DNA from: Cryptomeria japonica
Taxonomy: Eukaryota; Streptophyta; Pinopsida; Cupressales; Cupressaceae
DNA length: 64,000 bases
Reading direction: 5' to 3'
Assembly: GCF_030272615.1 (NCBI RefSeq)
Contig: NC_081409.1
Location: 876,749,594-876,813,593, forward strand
This document shows positions 55,033-64,000 of this stretch, one piece after another. Made by a program: the position numbers and the translations under genes. Position 1 is the stretch's first letter, and each line of letters starts with the position of its first letter. The notes under the pieces were generated by a model, which worked only from the letters and a program-made list of their open reading frames with translations, did no database searches and had not been told where the DNA came from.

Positions 55033-55800
55033 TGTAGACACCTAAAATTGTCATGTCTAATTAAATAAATACTTTATTTATTTAATTATCTAAGCCTAAT
55101 TATTCTATTAATTAAATAAATCCTTATTTATTTAATTAATTCATTTATCCTCTTCTAGCCTTATTTCTCATTTAAATAAATACATTTATTTATTTAAATT
55201 ATCCTTTTCCTAAATTAAACAAATATTTTATTTATTTAATTGATCCCACTTCTTCTATTAATTAAATAAATCTTTATTTATTTAATTAATTCATTATCCT
55301 TTTCTACATATGACACATGTCATTCATCTCTTAATTCCTACACTACCTACCCCTTTCATTATTCTATTATTTCTTCTACCTACCCTCTAATCTTAGCCGA
55401 CCTCCTTTTACACCTCTCAATCTTATCCCTCCATTTCATATTGTGTCTTCTATTTAAGGAGATGCCTTCTTCATTATCAAACCCTAATGAATCATCTTAA
55501 GGACTTGACTACACTACGATTCTACTTGCAACCACATTCCGTTCTTTGTTGAGCTCTTGTGCATACAAAATCTAAGAGCAAATATATCAAGCAAGATCAA
55601 TGGAGATAGGAAGAATGGAGATCAAAACCCTATTGGACATGTGATGGTATAATCTTTGTGATTTCTTGTGATTTGCATTGTCTTAGGTAATCTTCATATG
55701 TTATGGTGGATCTTTGTTGATTGTTAGGCTAGGGTTTGGTGGTTGCATTCATTTAGCCTTTCAATATTGTTATTATTGTTATCCATTTTCACCGTATACA
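55033..55800 (+). repeat. 5' LTR of the Tat-type element
   Basis: TGTAGACACC...CCGTATACA, 768 bp. A TATTTAAG box is at 55451-55458. It matches the solo LTR at 27740-28505 over its whole length. Confidence 0.92.
55058..55290 (+). repeat. Array of five AT-rich palindromes in LTR
   Basis: Palindromes at about 55058-55087, 55107-55140, 55169-55200, 55211-55242 and 55257-55290, each of the form ATTAAATAAAT...ATTTATTTAAT with a 2-4 nt centre. Unique spacers of 10-28 bp separate them. The solo LTR has the same array (28240-28490). Confidence 0.88.
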
Positions 55801-55803
55801 TTT

Positions 55804-55821
55804 TGGCACGCCCGGTGGGAC
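55804..55821 (+). other. Primer-binding site of the Tat-type element
   Basis: TGGCACGCCCGGTGGGAC three bases after the LTR. It starts with TGG as expected for a tRNA CCA end; the tRNA is not identified. Confidence 0.75.
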
Positions 55822-55914
55822 GCTTGTCCCTTTGCATTTAACCTCCTTGTTACAGATCTTGTGTTTTGAAGTTGCAGATCGGACATTTTTGGCAGCATTT
55901 TTGGTATTTTCGCG

Positions 55915-56195
55915 TCTGCGCACTTTCGGATCGCGTTTTTGATTTTCAGGCGCATCTGTGACAACTTTATCCGCGTCTGTGTTTCGTCAATATTTCATTT
56001 TGCAGGTTCCGGGATAGGCACGTCTGTGTCTTTTCTATCCACGTCTGTGTTACATAAGTGTGTCTGTGTTACAGAAGCACATCTGTGTCGCATTCACCTG
56101 CGTTTGTGATTTTTAGGCGCGTCTGTGCATCACAGAACCGCGTCTGTGTTATACAGACGTGTCTGTGTTGAGGGTAACAGCGTCTGTGTATTTAC
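55915..56195 (+). repeat. GCGTCTGTGT word array, first block of leader
   Basis: About twelve copies of GCGTCTGTGT or near variants (CACGTCTGTG, GTGTCTGTGT, GCGCATCTGTG), spaced roughly 15-30 bp apart in otherwise unrelated sequence. Confidence 0.85.
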
Positions 56196-57414
56196 TGTTT
56201 CGGAATTTTGAAGTTTTTCATTGATTCAATTTTTGGATTTTGTACTTAGGGTTTCAGATCTGGTTTATTTTTGGACTAACACTTTCAGATCTAGCTAACT
56301 AAATTGGTGCAGCTTGTCTTGGAAGCAAAACGTTTTGTTGAAGGCCCCTATGTCACAAAGTTTTTTTTTGGGTTTTTAAAATATACCTAACTTGTATGTT
56401 TGCAAGAAGGGGTGATTATGTCAAACAACCCAAACTACTAACAACTTTTGTTGCAGGTTCTTGGCTAGGGTTTTGAATTTTATTGTGTGCCTTGTTTTCA
56501 TAGACTAGCAAACACTTCCATTGGTGCACTAAAACTGAATCATTATCTTTTGTGTCTTGAGCAATAGGCTCTTTTTGTTTATTCTTTAGAGGGCCTGTCT
56601 TCGTGTGTGGTCATTAGGACTACTAGTGAGAAGAGAACGACCCAAGTGGTAGCAAGGAAAACCCACCTCATCTGAACCACTATAATCAAATGTATTCATG
56701 GTGAAAACTATGAATAACGTGTGCTGATTAGTTCATACCGACACTATGTCTCCCCATAAACCCGTTTGATCAAATTTATTTGATCAGTTGTAGGGCGTAA
56801 CCCCTACCGGCTGGGAGCCTTCTGTATTTACAGAGCTGAAAGTGCCACATGTATGGCCACATGAGCGGATGCCCTTACTAGCACCATTTTGTTTTAGAGG
56901 CCCAAATCCTTCTAGTTGTTGGGGCAGGAGGTCGGACCTCTGGTAGCGGCCCACACACATACGGTTCTTAGTAGAGATACAAAGTTTTCCATGGGGAGTT
57001 TTCATGGGGACTGATGCTTGGCTGACCCGAGAAGTGAGTGCCGAGGGTGGAGCCAGTGAGGTCAAGCATCTAAGTATCCACTCTGAATAGCGTAGCCTCG
57101 GGGGTAAAACCCCATGTGGGATCAACAACTATTGTCTTGGCCAGCCATAAGAATTGTGCTTGACTTATGTTAAACATTCAAACAATCAAGACCAAACAAC
57201 AAAACATTGTGTCTTTTGTGTCTTCAAGTGTATGCAAAACAATTTTACATCAAACAACACACTTTTCTTGGAGTCATTTTGGAGTCTAAACACTAGCAAA
57301 CATTGAGTCCTCATCAACACTGTGTCCTCTTGTCACGAAAAACAGTCAAACAGTCAGATTTGGTCACAACAAAACGACTTCACAGATTGGAAAAAATTGC
57401 ACAAATTTTACAGA
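56196..57414 (+). other. Leader of the Tat-type element, middle part
   Basis: No credible ORF. The part from about 56590 to 57130 has more balanced composition and short GC-rich palindromic words (CGGCTGGGAGCC, GGTCGGACC), suggesting a folded leader RNA. Confidence 0.5.
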
Positions 57415-57730
57415 AACGCGTCTGTGTCTGTTTTAACCGCGTCTGTGTTGTCTAAGGGCGTCTATGAAGGGCAGAATAGCGTCTGTGTTTATAACAGCGT
57501 CTGTGTTAAATAGAGTAGCGTCTGTGTCGGGTAACCGCGTCTGTGTAGTATACAGTCGTGTCTGTGTCCAGAATTGAAAAACTGTTACAGTCCAGCAAAC
57601 ATAAACAGGAAAATCTCAGAAGCGCATCTGTGTTAAACAGAGTAGCGTCTGTGTCAGGAAACCGCGTCTGTGCAGTATACAGTCGCATCTGCGTCTAGAA
57701 TTGAAACACTATTACAGTCCAGCGAGAAAA
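57415..57730 (+). repeat. GCGTCTGTGT word array, second block, with 127-bp duplication
   Basis: About twelve further copies of the word. In addition a 127-bp unit starting at 57497 is repeated at 57624 (shared GTAGTATACAGTCG-like and TTACAGTCCAGC blocks). Confidence 0.87.
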
Positions 57731-58185
57731 TACAGTCAGTTTCGGAAGTCTTGAGCTTCCTAGGTCATCTCTCTAAGGTTTCATCTAGCATTCAACCTAT
57801 CCTTGGGTCTCACATAGTCCATCATTGCTTCACATCTCATTTTACATTCATACTAGTTTAAACTTGAGTCAAAAGGTCACTTGCTTGTCCTCATCATACT
57901 TTGTCAAAACACTACATACAACAACACTTTGCTAGGTGGTCCCTCATCAAGGTTTCTTACCTTTGGGTCTCATTTGGTCTTACTTAGAGTCAAGGTCAAC
58001 TTACCTCATCAAGAGAAACTATCCTCTCTTTGGAAGTCACACCTACTCTACTACATACATACTTGGTCTTACACTTTGGACATTGCAAGTACACTTCAGA
58101 CTCATTTACATTCCATCCAACTCTTGGTCTTCCATACTTTTTCCATTTTCATCTAGTCTCACACATCTTGGTTAATACCTAGTTC

Positions 58186-60078
58186 ATGGTTGAAACCCGT
58201 CTTCAAAAATCTAGGAGAGAAACTAAAGAAGCTCAAGAGTCCGCAAACACGAGTTCTTATGAGTATGACAATGATTTATTTTTCAATACTGATCACACTA
58301 CATTACTTGACATGGATGTTTATAGAAACAATCCAAATGTTGAGAACATGGACACTACAAACAACAATGCTACACACAATGACAATGTGGACAACTTTTC
58401 AGTACATTCAGCAGATGTGGAAGAATCCATTATGAATCCCCATTTCAATCGATTGGTTGAGGAAATAATGAGGAGGGATAGACAATACTTCTTACACATG
58501 ATGGCACAAAGTGGAGCCAAGATACCTCATGATTTTTACATGTCTCAAATAATGGAACATAGACCTTTGCAACAACCTCACTCCAACATGCATCAAAGAA
58601 GACCTAATAGTGGAGGAAATAGAGGACCACACATGGTACCTGAATCACCATCAGCTTTGCTTCAAAAACCAGAGGTCCCACATACACATGGTCAAACATA
58701 TGATGCTCACCTTCGCAGACCATTATGGAAGTCTTATGGAGAAAAATATGCTCAATCACATATCAATGTTAAGGATCAACCACCAAAGCAATGGGATATT
58801 CCAAGGCATGCTGAAAATTTGGACACAAGGAAACCTCATGTCAAATTTGGGGGCAATACAATAGAACATGACATGCCTGTAGAGTATGGTATACATGCAC
58901 AAAATAGATATGGTGTTCCTCAACATGAATCTATACCAAGTGGTCCATATACGCAGCATCACTATAGACCTCCTCCATATGAACATGTGTATGATCAATA
59001 CCATCCATATATGCAACATGTACCTCCTCCAATGGGTACCTCAAACATAGGATATGGTCCAAGAAGTCGATCTCCACCTAAGAGCAGTTTGGAACAACAA
59101 ATTAGGGACTTACAAAAGAAAATGGAGGACATAAATACACCAAAGCCAACATACACAATGAGAGACATATGTCCTTATCCATTTGACAAGAGCATTCCAA
59201 TGCCTCCTTTTCCTACACACTTTGTGATGCCTAAATTTGACAAGTATAGAGGAAAAGGGGATCCTAAGGCACACATAAGACAATTTTTCACAGCTTGCAT
59301 TGAAGTAGCTTCAGAGGAGACATATTTGATGAGATTATTCCCACAAAGCTTAGGCGATCAAGCTATGGAATGGTTCTCCCAACTCCCACCTGGTATTAAG
59401 TCATGGGGTGACTTAGCAAAGGCATTTATTCAACATTTCTCCTATAACATAGAGACAGACATATCAGTCACTACTTTGTGCAATACTAAGCAAAAAGAGG
59501 GAGAATCTTTTGCACCATTCTTACAAAGATGGAGAAATCTAGCCAGTAGATGCTCTTGCGAAATTCCACAAAAACAAATGGTAGAAATGTTCACCCAGAA
59601 TGTTAATAAAGACATTGGCTATGATCTAAGGAAAGCTTGTTTGTCCACCTTCAAGGACGTCATTGAAAAAGGCTTAGCAACAGAGAAGGTCCTAATTGAA
59701 CAAGGAGTCATTAAAATATTCAAGGAAAACAAAGATGACTTTAAAGGAAAAGACAAGCCAAGATTTTGGAATAAAAACAAAAACACAGTCAATGATGGTG
59801 TTGTTGATGCCAACACAGTGCGACCCAAATTCATTTTTTCTGGATCAAGTTCTACAAACAATCAAGTGAATACTCAAACAACTTCTAGATCACAAAGGAA
59901 GTACACTCCATTGGGAGAACCACTTGAGTCAGTCTTCAAAAAGCTGGTGGCAAACAAGGTGATCACAATTCCAGATTTCCCGCCATATGAACCAAAGGTC
60001 AAACCAAATTGGTGGAATGATGATGAGTATTGTGAATTTCATAAAAGCAAGGGTCATAAAACAGGTAATTGTCATTGA
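58186..60078 (+). CDS. Gag of the Tat-type element
   Basis: 630 codons from ATG (MVETRLQKSRRETKEAQES). Residues 1-330 are His/Pro/Asn-rich and probably disordered (coiled stretch SSLEQQIRDLQKKMEDIN near 300). A retrotransposon gag/capsid domain lies at about 345-500, with FDKYRGKGDPKAHIRQF, LGDQAMEWFSQLPPGIKSW, ETDISVTTLCNTKQKEGESF and FLQRWRNLASRC. The C-terminal motif CEFHKSKGHKTGNCH is a CCHC-like zinc site. The ORF ends in TGA at 60076 in the context TGACTG, and the same frame continues into the protease. Related elements often have an uninterrupted join here, so the stop may be a CGA-to-TGA change or a readthrough site. Confidence 0.92.
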   Translation: MVETRLQKSRRETKEAQESANTSSYEYDNDLFFNTDHTTLLDMDVYRNNPNVENMDTTNNNATHNDNVDNFSVHSADVEESIMNPHFNRLVEEIMRRDRQYFLHMMAQSGAKIPHDFYMSQIMEHRPLQQPHSNMHQRRPNSGGNRGPHMVPESPSALLQKPEVPHTHGQTYDAHLRRPLWKSYGEKYAQSHINVKDQPPKQWDIPRHAENLDTRKPHVKFGGNTIEHDMPVEYGIHAQNRYGVPQHESIPSGPYTQHHYRPPPYEHVYDQYHPYMQHVPPPMGTSNIGYGPRSRSPPKSSLEQQIRDLQKKMEDINTPKPTYTMRDICPYPFDKSIPMPPFPTHFVMPKFDKYRGKGDPKAHIRQFFTACIEVASEETYLMRLFPQSLGDQAMEWFSQLPPGIKSWGDLAKAFIQHFSYNIETDISVTTLCNTKQKEGESFAPFLQRWRNLASRCSCEIPQKQMVEMFTQNVNKDIGYDLRKACLSTFKDVIEKGLATEKVLIEQGVIKIFKENKDDFKGKDKPRFWNKNKNTVNDGVVDANTVRPKFIFSGSSSTNNQVNTQTTSRSQRKYTPLGEPLESVFKKLVANKVITIPDFPPYEPKVKPNWWNDDEYCEFHKSKGHKTGNCH

Positions 60079-60090
60079 CTGAAGAATATT

Positions 60091-62151
60091 GTGCAAGATC
60101 TCATTGATAGAGGTGATATTGAGATTGAGGGACACTCATCTAATCAAGAACATGAGATGTTTAAGGAACCATTCCCAAAGCACGACAATGGAAAAGCTAA
60201 AGTCACAGATGATCAAGCCAACTATACTAGAGCACCTTACAACTATGATTCAACTATCAATCATATCTCGATGGACAATCATATCTCTACTATTACCATC
60301 AAGAACAAAAACCCTGAGAATCCTCCTCAGCGACCCAAGATTGTCCTAAGAGGTGTTGGATCTTCTTCTGAGCCTACCTCTGAATGTCATGTTACAACTC
60401 GTCGAGGTAAAATTACTTTGCCAGGTGCTTCAACTAAAAACAGTGCTTCTTCATCTACTAAACCTGAGTATGACCTTGTAGAACAGTTAGGGAAGACACC
60501 CGCGCTCATCTCCATCCTTGAGCTCTTACGCATATCCCCCGCTCATACAGCTATTCTTGACAAAATCTTGAGAGACACCACCGTTCCTACTGATCTGAAC
60601 GTGGACCAGTTTCAAGCCATGGTGGGATACCTTTCCATTCCACATTCCCTTACATTCATAGAAGCCGATGATGCCTCTGTAAGTCAGCCACATAATGCAC
60701 CATTACATATTGAAGCCTTCATACACAAGCATCGAATAAAGCGAGTCCTGATAGATGGAGGAGCTGGTCTAAACATTTGTACATTGAGCACCATTAAACA
60801 ATTGGGATATTTCGATAAAGCTGTGAATTCAAAAAATCAAATCACCATCAAGGCATATGATGATGAAGAACGCTCATCCAAGGGCACGGTCACCTTACCT
60901 CTAAGAATTGGGCCAGTTACAAAGGATGTGGTTTGCCAAGTCCTGGATTTAGATCTCACTTATAATATATTGCTAGGACGTCCTTGGATTCATGAAATGA
61001 GGGCAGTCCCATCGACATATCATCAATGCATTAAGTTTCCTCACAATGGAGTCGAGGTAACAGTTAACGGTGATCCTAATCCATTCATATATTGCAATAA
61101 CTTGAGATCACATACTGAGACCATCATTCCCAGCAATCGTGAAGCTGTTCCTTCTTCGGCATACATTGATCCTGAGTCATTAAAACCTTCGACATCAAAA
61201 CAAGGTGAACTTAAAGGCAAATTTCAAGACAAAGGCATGGGAGAATACACTTTAAATCAAACCATGTATTTACGACAAGCCATGAGCTCTCCAAAAGAAT
61301 ATGGAAGGCCACATCCTAACAAGAAAACATTCATCATGACGCTCAAATGGGACCCTACTACCTTTCAAAGATGGGGCGAACTAGAAGAGGAAGGTTTATA
61401 CAAAATGCTCTACAAAGACATTGAAGATGACACACAAGATCAGATCAATATACCTTGTGAGAAATATGGCAAAGGCTTCAAGATTCTACAAAAATTCGGG
61501 TATGATGGAAAAAGCCCTCTTGGGTTACGAAAAGAAGGCGTTATGGAGCCCTTACAACCTGAATTGACTGTAAAAAGGGAACGCTCGAAGGGACTTGGTT
61601 TTCTAACTTCCAAGATCCACACTAAAAGAACAGAAGAGGCATTACGAATCAAAATTGCCAAAGTTCAACAAGAGGATCACTATTCCACAGACTCCAATGA
61701 ATGGGAATGGGGTTCAGACAAATCCTCCAGTGACTATGAGCTCACTGAGACATTCAGAGAGCCAGGTGAACCCACAGAAGAGGAGGAGTTTTATAACAAA
61801 TTCAGAGTTGGTCAAGAAACAACCCATGAGGAGTCTACACAGTCCTTGTCTCAAGGTTCTAGGTTGAAATCACATAGGATGAGAACACCTGTTCCAGAAT
61901 GCGCTACTAGTAATGATAATTTGGACTCGCTCGTGATCGAGACTGATGAGGAGAGTGCCATCGATGACCTCGATAATTACCTTGACATACCCGAATATAA
62001 CCACATCTTCACTCTTAGCCCCGCTAACTTCGAAGACATTAACGGCCTTCCCCTTGTTCATCACCAACTCATTGACTGGGATAATGAAGGACCTGCACAG
62101 TTGGATACTTTCCAAAATGATGAAGCTTTTATTGACTATCTAGGCATATGA
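60091..62151 (+). CDS. Protease and G-patch region of the Tat-type polyprotein
   Basis: In frame with gag; open from 60079. It begins by completing the zinc-site tail (KNIVQDLIDRGDIEIEG). The domain EYDLVEQLGKTPALISILEL (about residue 125) precedes a retropepsin with IDGGAGLNICTL as the active site (about 220), LDLTYNILLGRPWIHEMRAV (about 290) and a flap-like central part. A G-patch lies at about 458-490 (GFKILQKFGYDGKSPLGLRKEG). The rest is acidic linker. TGA at 62149 and TAA near 62203 separate it from RT, still in the same frame. The inner element protein at 40502-43559 shares this domain order. Confidence 0.85.
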   Translation: MQDLIDRGDIEIEGHSSNQEHEMFKEPFPKHDNGKAKVTDDQANYTRAPYNYDSTINHISMDNHISTITIKNKNPENPPQRPKIVLRGVGSSSEPTSECHVTTRRGKITLPGASTKNSASSSTKPEYDLVEQLGKTPALISILELLRISPAHTAILDKILRDTTVPTDLNVDQFQAMVGYLSIPHSLTFIEADDASVSQPHNAPLHIEAFIHKHRIKRVLIDGGAGLNICTLSTIKQLGYFDKAVNSKNQITIKAYDDEERSSKGTVTLPLRIGPVTKDVVCQVLDLDLTYNILLGRPWIHEMRAVPSTYHQCIKFPHNGVEVTVNGDPNPFIYCNNLRSHTETIIPSNREAVPSSAYIDPESLKPSTSKQGELKGKFQDKGMGEYTLNQTMYLRQAMSSPKEYGRPHPNKKTFIMTLKWDPTTFQRWGELEEEGLYKMLYKDIEDDTQDQINIPCEKYGKGFKILQKFGYDGKSPLGLRKEGVMEPLQPELTVKRERSKGLGFLTSKIHTKRTEEALRIKIAKVQQEDHYSTDSNEWEWGSDKSSSDYELTETFREPGEPTEEEEFYNKFRVGQETTHEESTQSLSQGSRLKSHRMRTPVPECATSNDNLDSLVIETDEESAIDDLDNYLDIPEYNHIFTLSPANFEDINGLPLVHHQLIDWDNEGPAQLDTFQNDEAFIDYLGI

Positions 62152-62205
62152 GATGACCTTCCCTCTGGAGACCATAAAGCGGGATACACCATATAACTCA
62201 ATAGC

Positions 62206-64000
62206 GTGGCATATTTTGGTGAGGGTGTCGGACCTTCCAGTCGCAAAAATGTAAAAATAAGAGCAAATCAAGGGTCTTATGGCAAAAACCACACTGTGGC
62301 GCTATCTGACCCCAAAAAAGTAAAAAGAAAGGACGTATCTGAGGGTGAAAACCTCTCTGAGGCGCCTGAAGATGGAAGGCTCGACATTCTCCCAGCATCA
62401 TATGAGGAAAAATCATGCATGTTGGTAGAGGAGACTATCAAAACAAACATTAGTATAGAAGAGGTTCCACACAACATATTTCTAGCTCAATCACTGACAG
62501 AGTCTGAAAGGTCAAAATTCATAAATTTCTTCAAAGAGCGAAAAATCAACTTCGCCTGGTGATACGCTGATATGCTTGGATTGGATCCGGATTTGGTAAT
62601 GCATCATCTGACAGTCAAACCGGGGGCAAAACCAGTAAAACAGAAATTGAGAAAAATGCATCCACAAGTGGCATTACTAGTCAAGTAGAGCTTGAGAAAT
62701 TACTTGATGTCGGATTCATACGTCCAATTGATTATCCTGAATGGATCTCTAACTTGGTACCTATCAGTAAACCAGATCACAACATCAGAATTTGCACAGA
62801 TTTCAGAGACATCAACAAAGCTTGTCCAAAGGATGACTTCCCACTACCAAACATAGACTTGATTGTTGATCTCACAGCAGGTCATGAAATGCTATCATTA
62901 ATGGATGGATTCTCTGGCTATAATCAGATAAGAATTGCACCCGAGGATCAACATAAAACAACATTTACTTGTCCATGGGGAACTTTCTGCTGGAATGTCA
63001 TGCCTTTCGGGTTAAAAAATGCAGGTGCTACATATCAAAGAGCTATGACTACTATCTTTCATGATCTCATGCATGTAACTATGGAAGATTATGTTGACGA
63101 CCTCTTGGTCAAATCAATAGACAGAAATACACACTTGGACATACTTTCAATTGCCTTTGATCGGTTGGAAAAATACAAAGTAAAATTAAAACCCAAGAAA
63201 TGTGTCTTTGGAGTAACCTCAGGGAAGCTCCTAGGATTCATTGTGTCCAAAAGAGGAATTGAAGTGGATCCAGCAAAAGTCAAAGCTATCTTGGAAATGC
63301 AACCACCAAGAAATATCAGTCAACTTCGATCCTTACAAGGTAGACTCCAGTCCATACGAAGATTCATAGCACAACTGGCGGATAAGTGTAATCCTTTTCA
63401 GCACCTGCTACATAAAAACATCAAATTCAAATGGGATGACAACTGTCAACAGGCTTTCCAGGTGCTCAAAGACTATCTCCTAAATCCACCAGTTCTGATG
63501 CCACCAATTCCAGATCAACCACTGCTACTATACATATCAGCTACTCCAACAGCACTGGGGGCACTCTTAGCACAACAAATTGCTGGGGGCAAGGAAAAAG
63601 CAGTATACTATATTAGTCGCACATTGGTGGGATACGAGCTAAACTACACACCAATTGAGCACGCATGTCTCACTGTGGTCTTTGCTTCACAGAAATTACG
63701 ACATTACATGCTCACTCATAAGACTAAGTTAGTTGCAAGGATAGATCCGCTGAAATATCTTCTCAATAAGGCAACGCTTACTGGGCTACTGGCCAAATGG
63801 GTAATGATACTGAGTGAATTCGACATCGAGTATGTGGACAGAAAAGAAATAAAAGGACAAGCCATCGCAGATCAATTAGCAGATGCTCCCATGATAGATG
63901 ATGTTCCTCTAAGTTCAGAATTTCCAAATGAATCCATTTTAACAGTGTCATATGCAAAGCCATGGCAACTGTACTTCGATGGCTCATACACACAGCACGG
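62206..64000 (+). pseudogene. Reverse transcriptase and RNase H of the Tat-type element, truncated by window
   Basis: The linker ends FKERKINFAW, then TGA at 62560 where FAWSY is usual, then YADMLGLDPDLVMHHL. One base is missing near 62685; from 62688 the frame is open to the window end. RT blocks: ELEKLLDVGFIRPI, RICTDFRDINKACPKDDFPL, MLSLMDGFSGYNQIRIA, CWNVMPFGLKNAGATYQRAM and the catalytic YVDDLLVKS. The RNase H domain follows (LLLYISATPTALGALLAQ, YTPIEHACLTVVFASQKLRHY), then a connection, then WQLYFDGSYTQHG, the start of a second RNase H domain. Integrase would lie beyond the window. Confidence 0.92.

Larger units (their letters stand above)
55033..64000 (+). mobile_element. Ty3/gypsy retrotransposon, Tat-type, right end outside window
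   Basis: 5' LTR 55033-55800, PBS 55804, a 2.4-kb leader, then gag, protease/G-patch, RT, RNase H and the start of a second RNase H domain. The order RT, RNase H and an extra RNase H (WQLYFDGSYTQHG at the window end) is characteristic of the Tat lineage, as are the DGG/DNG-type protease and the long leader. The frame has four stops and a frameshift. A solo LTR of the family is at 27740-28505. Confidence 0.9.

Noticed and set aside
56784-57128. 114-codon minus-strand ORF in the Tat-type leader
   Set aside because: It is antisense to the leader, starts near palindromic GC-rich words and has no domain. A folded leader RNA explains the composition better.
55915-57730. GCGTCTGTGT word array considered as a CRISPR array
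   Set aside because: The repeat is only 10 nt, degenerate and irregularly spaced; there are no cas genes and the DNA is plant retrotransposon.

Overview
The window is plant nuclear DNA made almost entirely of nested LTR retrotransposons. I found no host gene, tRNA, rRNA or CRISPR array. The supporting evidence is plant-type Ty1/copia elements primed by initiator tRNA-Met (PBS TGGTATCAGAGC), a Ty3/gypsy element of Tat type with a second RNase H domain starting at the window end, very long AT-rich LTRs, 5-bp target-site duplications (TSDs) and many premature stops. A very large, repeat-rich plant genome such as a conifer is my guess, but the sequence does not prove the taxon.

Layout from left to right. 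(1) <1-7254, minus strand: a copia-like non-autonomous element with a zinc-knuckle gag and, instead of pol, a second decayed gene that appears to have its own TATA box. (2) 7543-31755, plus strand: one copia element, TSD CAAAT on both sides, inflated to 24 kb by later events. A 4-kb non-autonomous element (7715-11695, itself holding a solo LTR at 10021-11077) sits in its 5' LTR. A 12-kb long-LTR element (14357-26500, itself holding three LTR insertions) splits its protease from its integrase. A 2-kb part of its pol is inverted (27277-29243) and carries another solo LTR. (3) 31831-55032: two gypsy-related, RT-less elements of one family. In the outer one, a single LTR (34297-36296) has a polypurine tract on its left and a primer-binding site on its right, as in a tandem array. 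The inner one (38649-52868, TSD CTTGG) encodes a disordered protein with a retropepsin and a G-patch, and was hit by an intact copia element (43870-49883) with a 1348-residue open polyprotein. (4) 55033-end: a Tat-type gypsy element with a 2.4-kb leader full of a GCGTCTGTGT word, then gag, protease/G-patch and RT-RNase H in one frame broken by four stops and one frameshift.

The most unusual signal is not coding. Several unrelated LTRs carry arrays of short hairpins whose stems differ from unit to unit while staying paired. The clearest is at 18135-18282 and again at 26251-26398 in the 12-kb element. Others are GGACAGGGGC/GCCCTGGTCC modules in the gypsy-related LTRs, AT palindromes in the Tat-type LTR, and GC-rich hairpin islands at 9395-9615 and 16565-16690. 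These look like selected RNA or single-strand DNA structure.

Apparent order of events: an old LTR (7255-7542 plus 31761-31830) was split by the plus-strand copia element; that element then received the 4-kb and 12-kb elements and the inversion; solo LTRs came last. In the right half the inner gypsy-related element entered the outer one, the intact copia element entered the inner one, and the Tat-type element entered the outer 3' region.
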